The notes below the pieces were generated by a model. It was not told the origin of the DNA. It did no database searches and saw only the letters and a list, made by a program, of their open reading frames with translations. The translations under genes were made by a program, and so were the position numbers. 6,282 nt of DNA from JBNKEI01 sp050288705 (GTDB lineage Bacteria > Myxococcota > Myxococcia > Myxococcales > UBA5297): the NCBI GenBank assembly GCA_050288705.1, contig JBNKEI010000130.1, forward strand, positions 1 through 6,282, written 5' to 3'. Within the stretch, counting starts at the first letter, position 1, and each line of letters begins with the position of its first letter. Below, one piece after another: positions 1 through 5,272 of the stretch.

Positions 1-91
1 AAGCATTCTTGGTCTGCTCAACGATTGCGTTGATCTCATTTATATTTAAATCAACGATATTGCTTTTGACTCTCTTATGTTTCTTGCCCAT
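1..91 (-). CDS. IS66-type transposase-like protein, N-terminal part (runs off window)
   Basis: The minus-strand ATG at 91-89 opens a frame of 30 codons that continues past the window edge. It begins MGKKHKRVKSNIVDLNINEI and continues NAIVEQTKNA. This lysine-rich start followed by 'DLNINEINAIVEQTK' resembles the N-terminus of the IS66-family TnpC group, where a short helical leader precedes a coiled-coil and zinc-binding region. Only the leader is visible, so no catalytic residue can be checked. No strong Shine-Dalgarno is seen; the nearest purine stretch, GGTGGA, lies inside a hairpin directly before the ATG. The family call rests on recognition of the leader alone, and a different KH-rich protein is possible. 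Confidence 0.5.
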   Translation of the reverse strand, partial: MGKKHKRVKSNIVDLNINEINAIVEQTKNA

Positions 92-121
92 GCCGTCCAC
101 CGTTGAATTTACTTGGACGGC
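92..121 (-). promoter_or_regulatory. Hairpin abutting the start codon of the IS66-like gene
   Basis: GCCGTCCA at 92-99 is perfectly complementary to TGGACGGC at 114-121, with a 14-base loop. In the minus-strand transcript the 8-bp, G+C-rich stem ends one base before the AUG at 91 and buries the only purine-rich stretch (GGUGGA) that could act as ribosome binding site. This arrangement could hold translation down or block read-through from outside. The pairing is seen directly; the regulatory role is inferred. Confidence 0.4.
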
Positions 122-190
122 TTAGATCAAATTCTAAACAAAAAACGCCAGAAATCATAATTCCCAGAACTAGTATTACCCAGTTAATTC

Positions 191-1807
191 CTATTGGCCA
201 AACGCATATGTCTTATTATCCCAGGTTCCCCAATAAACCGTGCCATCGGAACCAATAATAGGAGAGGATACAAGCCAGCTTTTAGGAGAATCGGTAATTT
301 CGAAATACCATTTGAGTTTTCCATCAGGCTTAACTGCATACAGCATGCCCGGACCCCCATTGCTTCCAAAATATATCGTGCCATCAGCCCCGATGATAGA
401 TTGTAAGCTAATCGGACCTTTTGCCTCAAAAGACCACTTTAGAATTCCATCTGAATTCAGAGCATGTAGCTTACAATCATTGACGCCTCCAAAATAGATT
501 GTACCGTCAGCTCCAATGGATGGCGAGCATCTAATCCAGTCTTTGTTATCAAAAGACCATTTAACCGTTCCGTCGGAGTTGAGCGCATATAGCTTGCCAT
601 CCAAACTTCCAAAATAAATTATGCCGTTAGCTCCAATGGATGGCGACGACCAAATTCGGGCTCCAGTTTCGAAATGCCACTTTAGCTTTCCATTAGGACT
701 GAGCGCGTATAATTTTTTATCGTCACTTCCAAAGTAAATCGTACCGTCAGCTCCAATTGCAGGCGCAGAATCAATCGTGTCTTCAGTTTCGAAAGACCAC
801 TTCAAAGTTCCGTTGGGATTGAGCGCATATAGCCTTTTATCGAAGCTTCCAAAATAAATAGTACCGTCAGTACCAACGACTGGTGAGGCCCCCCCAACAC
901 CTCCCTGATCTACGAAAGACCATTTAAGAGTCCCGTTAGGATTGATCGCATATAGATTTCCGAAATCTCCAACATAAATTGTACCGTCAGCTCCAATAGT
1001 TGGCGACGACCGGGTACTGCCATTTTCCATTTCGAAAGACCATTTTAGCGTCCCATTGGGATTGATTGCGAACAGCTGAGCCTTAGTGACCGTGCTTTCA
1101 TCGTCGCTTGCTAAGTAAATTGTACCGTCAGCTCCAATAGAAGGGGAAGCCTCTGACGCAGGATAAGGTAAAACCCATTTCAGTCTATTTGTTTGAGCGC
1201 CTACATAGATACTCTGACCTGTATGCTGGACATTTCCACCCTCTGTTGGCCACGGAGACCCTAGCTGAAGACCATTTAGTAAACAAGAATGCCCGTCATC
1301 AAAACACCATGGCTTGCAGACACACTTGTACGAACCCTCAGCATTTAAGCAAGCTGCATTACCATCGCACCCGCCGTTATTGGTCAGGCACTCATCAACG
1401 TCGATACACGTCAGCCCGTCTCCAGAATAGCCTTGTTTGCATGTGCAGGTTCTCGAACCCTCAGTATTCACACATACAGCGTTTCCATCACACCCGCCGT
1501 TGTCAGTTTGGCACTCATCAACGTCGATGCACGTCAGCCCGTCTCCAGAATAGCCCTGGTTACATGTGCAGGTTAGTGATTTATCAACAACTGTGCATAC
1601 TGCGTTAAGATCGCACCCTCCATTATTCTCAAGGCACGTCAAATGAACACAAACCTCGTAAAGGCAATGTGCCTCCATGCCGCAGTCGCTATCACTGGAA
1701 CAACTGAAAGGAAATTTCGGTTTGCATCCTTGGAGAATCAAAGCGCCGCCGACGAGGATAATCACAATACCTGAATTTAGAATTGGCTGCCTACTAATTC
1801 CCAGCAT
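191..1807 (-). CDS. EGF-domain / PQQ-like beta-propeller lipoprotein (538 aa)
   Basis: Predicted surface or periplasmic lipoprotein. Residues 1-28 form a signal peptide with a hydrophobic core and a lipobox LQGC, with lipidated Cys28. Residues 35-55 are Cys-rich. Three EGF-like domains follow at about 56-93, 96-134 and 137-175, each with six cysteines or nearly so; domains 2 and 3 start with the calcium-binding signature DVDEC. From about 205 to the end there are eight PQQ/quinoprotein-type modules with the consensus 'IGADGTIYFGS...LYALNPNGTLKWSF'; the KW tryptophans fall at 211, 256, 296, 337, 377, 417, 458 and 500, so the period is 40-45 residues. Eight modules suit a closed eight-bladed propeller. 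No enzyme active site is recognised, so a binding or scaffold role is more likely than PQQ-dependent catalysis. The ATG at 1807 is supported by GGAG five bases upstream and by the complete signal peptide. Ligand and partner are unknown. Confidence 0.88.
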   Translation of the reverse strand: MLGISRQPILNSGIVIILVGGALILQGCKPKFPFSCSSDSDCGMEAHCLYEVCVHLTCLENNGGCDLNAVCTVVDKSLTCTCNQGYSGDGLTCIDVDECQTDNGGCDGNAVCVNTEGSRTCTCKQGYSGDGLTCIDVDECLTNNGGCDGNAACLNAEGSYKCVCKPWCFDDGHSCLLNGLQLGSPWPTEGGNVQHTGQSIYVGAQTNRLKWVLPYPASEASPSIGADGTIYLASDDESTVTKAQLFAINPNGTLKWSFEMENGSTRSSPTIGADGTIYVGDFGNLYAINPNGTLKWSFVDQGGVGGASPVVGTDGTIYFGSFDKRLYALNPNGTLKWSFETEDTIDSAPAIGADGTIYFGSDDKKLYALSPNGKLKWHFETGARIWSSPSIGANGIIYFGSLDGKLYALNSDGTVKWSFDNKDWIRCSPSIGADGTIYFGGVNDCKLHALNSDGILKWSFEAKGPISLQSIIGADGTIYFGSNGGPGMLYAVKPDGKLKWYFEITDSPKSWLVSSPIIGSDGTVYWGTWDNKTYAFGQ

Positions 1808-1835
1808 ATCGACTCCATGATTTTCTTTCGGAAAA

Positions 1836-1865
1836 TAAATAAAACCAAATTTCTTGGAACGTCAA
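1836..1865 (-). promoter_or_regulatory. Possible promoter of the EGF-propeller lipoprotein
   Basis: Reading the minus strand, TTGACG (1865-1860) is a good -35 match. It is followed after 18 bases by TATTTA (1841-1836), a weak -10, about 30 bases before the ATG at 1807. The spacer contains CCAA-N5-TTGG, a small inverted repeat. The region is very A+T-rich, so chance matches are easy; this is the best candidate rather than a firm call. Confidence 0.3.
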
Positions 1866-1910
1866 CTTATTTGAACACAAACAAACACAAAAAACATATC
1901 AACTGAACGA

Positions 1911-2036
1911 AGCTGTTACGAAAGCGAAGGTGACCTCGCCAAGGTTCGTCAATCCTACTCCGAGCAATACGGTAATGTGAACCTCGATGAAGAGCTCCGC
2001 GAGGAGTTTTTGGGCAGGTATCTCAACAGGGTCATA
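1911..2036 (+). pseudogene. Annexin-repeat-like gene fragment
   Basis: This stretch has an open plus-strand frame (stop TGA at 1872-1874, next stop at 2079-2081) with no start codon before the recognisable part. It reads SEGDLAKVRQSYSEQYG followed by NVNLDEELREEFLGRYLNRV. The spacing of 'LxxxYxxxYG..L...LREEfxG.yL' is that of the second half of an annexin repeat, a calcium/phospholipid-binding helical module also found in some bacterial proteins. The coding-like signal ends at about 2033, exactly where the minus-strand PIN remnant loses its similarity, so the two fragments appear fused end to end. It cannot make a functional protein. The annexin assignment comes from pattern recognition over about 40 residues and is tentative. 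Confidence 0.35.
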
Positions 2037-2290
2037 ATTAGTGCATCCCAATTAGATAATGTATACCGAATGGCAATCTGAGCACTTTTGCGAACGGTAA
2101 TTTCGTCGATCGGTAAAACGTCAGTACGAAGCATTACGCTGTCAGCAAATGCATAGGCTTTTTGAGAAAATTTAAATTTTATCAAACATACATTGATTGA
2201 CTCATTTATTGCCTGTGTACTGAGCATTGGATGTGTTGCAACAATATCGCGAGAAATATTTTTCTTTTTGGGCTCTATTCCAATATCTAA
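2030..2290 (-). pseudogene. PIN-domain (VapC-like) toxin remnant
   Basis: The minus-strand frame reads LDIGIEPKKKNISRDIVATH, then MLSTQAINESINVCLIKF, and later IAIRYTLSNWDALIM. 'ISTQ..NE..NV' and 'RY.LS.WDALI' are hallmarks of one VapC subgroup: the Glu of the NE pair and the Asp of WDALI are two of the acidic metal ligands of the ribonuclease site. The first ligand (the 'DsN' strand at the N-terminus) and the final segment (usually with an 'lYSEDL' motif) are missing; about 86 of some 130 residues remain. The frame runs on to a stop at 1957-1955 through foreign sequence. The 5' end is cut by the IS6 remnant at about 2284-2290 and the 3' end by the annexin-like fragment at about 2030. An ATG at 2227 exists but would start inside the domain. 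Confidence 0.7.
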
Positions 2291-2432
2291 ACAATATTGT
2301 TGAGCAGGACCACCGCTTCATCAAAAAGAAAGTCCCTCCGACATTAGGTTTCAAGAAGTTTCATGTTGCTCAAGCCACTATTGTAGGAATTCAGTTCGTA
2401 TGATCAAGAAGGGACAGTTACGTCATGAATAA
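2284..2432 (+). pseudogene. IS6-family transposase, C-terminal remnant
   Basis: The plus frame reads QYLNNIVEQDHRFIKKKVPP, then TLGFKKFHVAQATIVGIQFV. This is the conserved C-terminal part of IS6-family DDE transposases: 'NNIVEQDHRFIK' contains the final catalytic Glu, followed by 'LGFKSF..A..TL.GIE'. After FV the frame hits TGA at 2401-2403. Moving one base back (CGT at 2397) restores RMIKKGQLRHE and a stop TAA at 2430-2432, matching the usual 'MIRKGQ' end, so there is one frameshift. The N-terminal helix-turn-helix and the first two catalytic Asp residues are absent. The left edge is joined directly to the PIN remnant on the opposite strand. No terminal inverted repeat could be identified. 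Confidence 0.8.
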
Positions 2433-2533
2433 AGCAAAAACCGAAATGCATTAGAGCAGTTTTACTTACTCGCAGCTTAAATTCAATGGTAACAAATGGT
2501 CTTTCTGCGAATAGTCTGCGCCTTTTGTCAGCC

Positions 2534-2609
2534 AATGCGACAGAACCAATTCGTTGGCGCATAGTGGGCCTTCCCGCGACTAACTCGTTAGTTAATGCGA
2601 CAGAATCAA
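2534..2609. repeat. Pair of 16-bp direct repeats exactly 60 bp apart
   Basis: AATGCGACAGAACCAA at 2534-2549 recurs as AATGCGACAGAATCAA at 2594-2609 (15 of 16 identical). The few bases before each copy are also similar (GTCAGCC versus GTTAGTT). A perfect palindrome ACTAAC-TC-GTTAGT (2579-2592) sits just before the second copy. The 216-base gap between the IS6 remnant and the end of vapC (2433-2648) holds no gene I can support; open frames through it on both strands merely translate this repeat twice. Paired recombinase sites or the end of a lost mobile element are possible, but unproven. Confidence 0.5.
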
Positions 2610-2648
2610 ATATAATCGCTGCCCAAAAACCGTCACCGCGTTTGTTTT

Positions 2649-3050
2649 CTATGCTCGGGCATCCTGTCGGGAAAGATCGGATTGCCATTCTAGTATTTTG
2701 CAATCAGCGGTAAGCAAGGTCGCGGAATAATGCAAAGCAGTCGCTATAATAAAACGATCTGCTGGATCTCGATGCAACGTTTCTAGTTGTGTCGCTAACA
2801 AACCAAGACGACCATCAAGTGCAATTTCTACGACTCCAGCTCTTAACAACTCGGCGCGCCATTCAGTTGCGGAGACCGGCAAAACGACTCGTTTACGCTG
2901 CACAAGCATTCCCGTCTCCCAAAAACTGATCGCGCTTACACTTACGTCTCCTGAACGCCAGGCATCTTCAATCAAGCGCCGGGAAATCGGTCCGAGCGAA
3001 GGATCGTCGCGATCCATCCACAAAAGCGTGTGTGTGTCCAGCAAGATCAT
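2649..3050 (-). CDS. vapC: VapC-type PIN-domain ribonuclease toxin (133 aa)
   Basis: Predicted toxin of a type II toxin-antitoxin pair. Family members are Mg2+-dependent endoribonucleases that cut RNA, often tRNA or rRNA, when not bound by antitoxin. It opens with the PIN signature MILLDTHTLLW (Asp5) and has 'ISFWE' with Glu45. HRDPADRF follows, with Asp95 and Asp98, and then LLTADCKIL with Asp116, so the acidic ligands are all present. It ends LSRQDARA, the usual tail of this subgroup ('...LDAR'). Its length is typical and no frameshift is seen, so it is probably functional. The ATG at 3050 immediately follows the antitoxin stop codon (TAAATG), which implies translational coupling in a two-gene operon. 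Confidence 0.92.
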   Translation of the reverse strand: MILLDTHTLLWMDRDDPSLGPISRRLIEDAWRSGDVSVSAISFWETGMLVQRKRVVLPVSATEWRAELLRAGVVEIALDGRLGLLATQLETLHRDPADRFIIATALHYSATLLTADCKILEWQSDLSRQDARA

Positions 3051-3284
3051 TTATTTGCTATTTGCCTTCCACTCGACGTCTTCAAGAGAGGTAACGATAT
3101 CTCCATTGATTTCCAGTTTGCGATGCATGCCAAATGGAGACCCAATTCGCCCTCCCGAATATGGCCGTAATTCGGCAATAGGCCGCCCATTTTTGGTGAC
3201 CACCAGAGTTTCGCCAGTTGCAGCAACTTCATCCATTAAGGAAAGGCACTTTGCTTTAAACTCTGACGCCTGAATAGCTTGCAT
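3051..3284 (-). CDS. vapB: Phd/YefM-type antitoxin of the vapBC pair (77 aa)
   Basis: Predicted antitoxin and autorepressor. The N-terminal 50 residues (MQAIQASEFKAKCLSLMDEV, then ATGETLVVTKNGRPIAEL) are the Phd/YefM DNA-binding dimer fold, with the hallmark 'vTkNGrPiAel'. The C-terminal part with GDIVTSLEDVEW resembles the toxin-neutralising tail of antitoxins paired with this PIN subgroup. The ATG at 3284 is preceded seven bases upstream by AGAGG (3296-3292 on the minus strand). It is followed without a gap by the toxin gene. A palindrome overlapping its promoter suggests repression by the antitoxin-toxin complex. The label 'vapB' is by partner; by fold it is Phd/YefM. Confidence 0.9.
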   Translation of the reverse strand: MQAIQASEFKAKCLSLMDEVAATGETLVVTKNGRPIAELRPYSGGRIGSPFGMHRKLEINGDIVTSLEDVEWKANSK

Positions 3285-3286
3285 AA

Positions 3287-3331
3287 AATGACCTCTTATT
3301 TGACCATAGTCTTTAAAGTGGTCATTGTCAA
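3287..3331 (-). promoter_or_regulatory. vapBC promoter with overlapping operator palindrome
   Basis: On the minus strand a perfect -35 TTGACA (3331-3326) is separated by exactly 17 bases from TATGGT (3308-3303) as -10. Transcription would then start near 3296, giving a leader of only about 12 bases. Embedded in it is the inverted repeat TGACCA (3301-3306) / TGGTCA (3319-3324), with CTTTAAAG between the arms; a further TGACC half-site lies at 3289-3293. Arms that cover the -10 and the spacer suit classical toxin-antitoxin autorepression. The sequence elements are seen directly; binding is inferred. Confidence 0.6.
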
Positions 3332-3387
3332 TTTCAGCGCAATAATCTGCTGTAAAGAAGCCAGATTCAAGCGCGTTCCTTTCGAAC

Positions 3388-3404
3388 TGCGTTGTTGCAT
3401 GAAT
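3388..3404 (+). repeat. IS-end-like repeat, copy A
   Basis: TGCGTTGTTGCATGAAT, identical over 17 bases to both ends of the MITE-like element at 3515-3628 and over 15 bases to the copy at 5380-5394. The 'GTTGTTGCATGAAT' form resembles the terminal repeats of IS5-type insertion sequences. Copy A points the same way as the left end of the MITE-like element. The 110 bases between A and that element hold no gene I can recognise; the open frame there merely begins inside the repeat. The stretch from 3332 to 3387 shows nothing beyond a small AATCTG/CAGATT inverted repeat (3344-3349, 3362-3367). Confidence 0.6.
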
Positions 3405-3514
3405 GCTTGGGAAGACGGCGAACTTTTGGCAAAATGTCGCACCTATGACTACGCCAATAGTTCAAACGACGCCCAAACGTCAACGTCGCAAAGCATCGGA
3501 CTCTATCGACTGGG

Positions 3515-3628
3515 TGCGTTGTTGCATGAATATGACAAAACCCTTTAAATTCAACAGGTTGGACAAAATAGCATCTTCACCTAAACTGCTGATATTGCAG
3601 TAGTTTTAAATATTCATGCAACAACGCA
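3515..3628. mobile_element. 114-bp MITE-like element with perfect 19-bp inverted ends
   Basis: TGCGTTGTTGCATGAATAT at 3515-3533 is repeated as its exact reverse complement at 3610-3628. The 76-bp interior is A+T-rich, has no coding potential, and holds a small hairpin ACTGC(3585-3589)/GCAGT(3597-3601). Short non-coding DNA bounded by perfect transposon-like ends fits a miniature inverted-repeat element mobilised by a full-length relative elsewhere. No clear target-site duplication flanks it, which leaves open that it is an internally deleted IS. It lies between the vapBC promoter and the secreted-protein gene, 45 bp after that gene's stop codon. Confidence 0.65.
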
Positions 3629-3673
3629 ACGAATCGTCAAGTCGCAGCACATAAGCGAAGTCATCGCGGACTA

Positions 3674-4507
3674 TTACTTAACCATCGCTCCCGCTGCCAC
3701 ACAACAGTAATACGGGTGCTTGTTATACATTCCTTCAATGGCAACGGCGTTGCCATCGTTGCCTCTATAAGAAACTATTCCTTCTGTCGCTTTACCCCCG
3801 GGCTCCAAAGTGCTGGTCCAAAGCACCATTTCTTCGTCGTCTGTGTCGGCGGTGCATTGACTGGTGGCGGGGCCTATGACGTCGCAGGAAAAGATTTCGC
3901 TCAGTGAGCACAAATCCATGCCTGCCTGGTGACAGGAAGGAATTGCATCGGGTATCGAAGCTGCTTTTCGGCGAACGGTGTCAATGCAGTGAGCACCCAG
4001 CCGAGTTGTATTTTTGGGGCAGGAGAACACTGGTGTTTCGCCTTCTCGGTTAAGCTTGTTATTGACTTGCGCGGCTAACTGACCCGCAGCTTGACTTGCC
4101 CAGTTAGCTTCTATTGCATAGGGAACAACGCCCAACTTTGTTCTCGGTTCTAAAGGAGTACCGTCCACTCTTATCTCTACCCAAAGATCGGCATTATTAT
4201 GAACCGCCTGTACACAGTCTTCTGCCAGAGCAACCCGAAAACTACCTGTACTCGCGGTCAGGTCTACTGAAACATGGTTTTCCGAGCATTCCTGAATTCC
4301 TTTGGACACAGCGTTCCACAGGGCGATTCCGATATTTCTATTTCCAGTGAGGGGAGTTGTTCCGTCGGATTCGGTGAGCACACCACTGTAGACCATGGCA
4401 TCATTGGCTGGAATACCCACCGCACCTGCCCGGCCAACCAGGTGCCCGGTAGTGAATGCCGTTGCAATCAATATTAACCCGAAAACCAACAGAGATTTTG
4501 TCTTCAC
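3674..4507 (-). CDS. Secreted two-domain cysteine-rich protein (277 aa)
   Basis: Exported protein of unknown function. With GTG 4507 as start the protein opens MKTKSLLVFGLILIATAFTT, a clean signal peptide or anchor. The first module (about 35-135) goes from 'AMVYSGVLTESDG.PLTGNRNIGIALWN' through 'WVEIRVDGTPLEPRTKLG' to 'VVPYAIEA', a pattern seen at the N-terminus of many exported and fibre-like proteins of deltaproteobacteria and Bacteroidetes. A short helical linker (135-155) leads to a Cys-rich module (162-270): 'CP..TTRLGAHCI', 'A..SCHQAGMDLCSLSEIFSCD', 'LWTS', 'YYCCV'. The 'A...C...G..LCs..E' pattern recalls C-type-lectin or sulfatase-modifying-like folds, so ligand binding is a guess. 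An upstream in-frame GTG (4537) is less likely: AAGGGAG lies 8 bases before GTG 4507, and nothing comparable precedes the first. Confidence 0.75.
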   Translation of the reverse strand: MKTKSLLVFGLILIATAFTTGHLVGRAGAVGIPANDAMVYSGVLTESDGTTPLTGNRNIGIALWNAVSKGIQECSENHVSVDLTASTGSFRVALAEDCVQAVHNNADLWVEIRVDGTPLEPRTKLGVVPYAIEANWASQAAGQLAAQVNNKLNREGETPVFSCPKNTTRLGAHCIDTVRRKAASIPDAIPSCHQAGMDLCSLSEIFSCDVIGPATSQCTADTDDEEMVLWTSTLEPGGKATEGIVSYRGNDGNAVAIEGMYNKHPYYCCVAAGAMVK

Positions 4508-4598
4508 GAAAGAAACTCCCTTCCTGGTTATGTACACCTAAATTAGTGGTTCAAATCTTTGGTTTTGATAGATGCACCTAGCAAATTAGATTTTGGTC

Positions 4599-4614
4599 CG
4601 GAAAGTTATTTCCG
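4599..4614. other. Small perfect hairpin in intergenic DNA
   Basis: CGGAAA (4599-4604) pairs with TTTCCG (4609-4614) around a GTTA loop. It sits 9 bases beyond the stop codon of the minus-strand gene remnant at 4623-4799, where a terminator would be expected, but no U-tract follows it on that strand. It may be a weak or decayed terminator. Confidence 0.25.
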
Positions 4615-4622
4615 AAATATCA

Positions 4623-4799
4623 TCACTGGTTCCCATGTGGCTTCACGGTGACTTCCAAGAAATCAGAATTAGGAACAGCCTGTATTATTGTTTCTGGTGT
4701 TCCGGGAAATGCTTGCTCGAAAATATGTGAAATGGCAATACTAAAAAATTCCTTGAACAATTTGGTTTCGGTACCCGAGGGAATAGCGTTGGCACAGTT
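4623..4799 (-). pseudogene. 3' end of an unrecognised gene, cut off by a mobile element
   Basis: A minus-strand open frame of 58 codons has no internal start near its beginning and ends at TGA (4625-4623). It reads TETKLFKEFFSIAISHIFEQ, then AFPGTPETIIQAVPNSDFLE and VTVKPHGNQ. Composition and codon use look coding. The frame stops upstream (TGA, 4802-4800) right at the start of the transposase-bearing DNA, so this looks like the C-terminal tail of a gene whose 5' part was lost when the element inserted. I do not recognise the family. It points the same way as the secreted protein gene downstream and may once have shared its operon. Confidence 0.4.
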
Positions 4800-4847
4800 T
4801 CAACCTAAAAACGGCAGTTGAGCTCTATTGTTGCAAGGAGTCACCCA

Positions 4848-5272
4848 ATGGGTGAGGGGAAAAGTAAGGCGTTAGCACGTCAAAACGAGAGCGTGGCGCT
4901 CGACACCTTCGGAGGACGAATCCACGTTTAGTGGGATCCTAGAGCCGCGGTGACACCGCTCGGACAGTTGCCGCTCTTCATCGAGTTCCTGAAAGTCAGC
5001 GGGTTATTCGATGCATGGGTTGAGGATTGTCCACTGCATTATCTGAGTAACAATGCCTCGGAGAAGCGCGAAGTTCTGGCGACCCTCCTTCTCTCAATCC
5101 TCGCAGGCCATCACCGCTACGCGCACATAACCGCTATCCGAGAGAGGATGGCATCCATCCTGAACTGCTTGGGATCAAGCAACTTGTCTCTAAAGAAGAT
5201 GCCGCACGACGAGCACTCAAAAAAATCGACGAATCCGCCGGTATAACCTGGCTAGATCGGCATTTGAGTTGA
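4848..5272 (+). pseudogene. Decayed DDE transposase, N-terminal part (IS1380/IS4-like)
   Basis: The ATG at 4848 has an AAGGAG 7 bases upstream and opens MGEGKSKALARQNESVALDT, leading through TFGGRIHV to an in-frame TAG at 4929-4931. Reading past it gives WDPRAAVTPLGQLPLFIEFL, ending in LLLSILAGHHRYAHITAIRE. A frameshift near 5145 moves to DGIHPELLGIKQLVSKEDAA and AGITWLDRHLS before TGA 5270-5272. 'GHHRYAHI..IRgDG..PELLG' and 'EDAARRALKKIDE' are typical of the N-terminal region of this DDE transposase group. The catalytic core is missing: the element is cut at about 5262-5270, where an unrelated fragment begins. With one nonsense codon, one frameshift and a 3' truncation it is dead. Its left border must lie at about 4800-4835; no inverted repeat partner remains. 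The exact IS family name is uncertain. Confidence 0.8.

Noticed and set aside
75..212. 45-codon minus-strand frame with one hydrophobic segment (WVILVLGIMISGVF)
   Set aside because: No usable start codon before the hydrophobic stretch, and it overlaps both the end of the lipoprotein and the IS66-like start; probably chance.
250..1180. Regular approximately 120-bp repeats considered as a CRISPR or satellite array
   Set aside because: The repeats are coding, in frame, and form PQQ-type propeller blades.
1189..1608. 139-codon open frame on the plus strand
   Set aside because: It is the complement of the EGF-coding region; its repeated words only mirror the EGF repeats, and the minus-strand reading has a lipobox and full domains.
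2404..2713. Open frames on both strands (99 and 75 codons) between the IS6 remnant and vapC
   Set aside because: Both overlap the end of vapC and translate the 16-bp direct repeat twice; no known motif and no good ribosome binding site.
3279..3603. Plus-strand frames of 89 and 66 codons
   Set aside because: They run through the vapBC promoter and the IS-end repeats; the starts fall near or inside the repeat and no family resemblance is seen.
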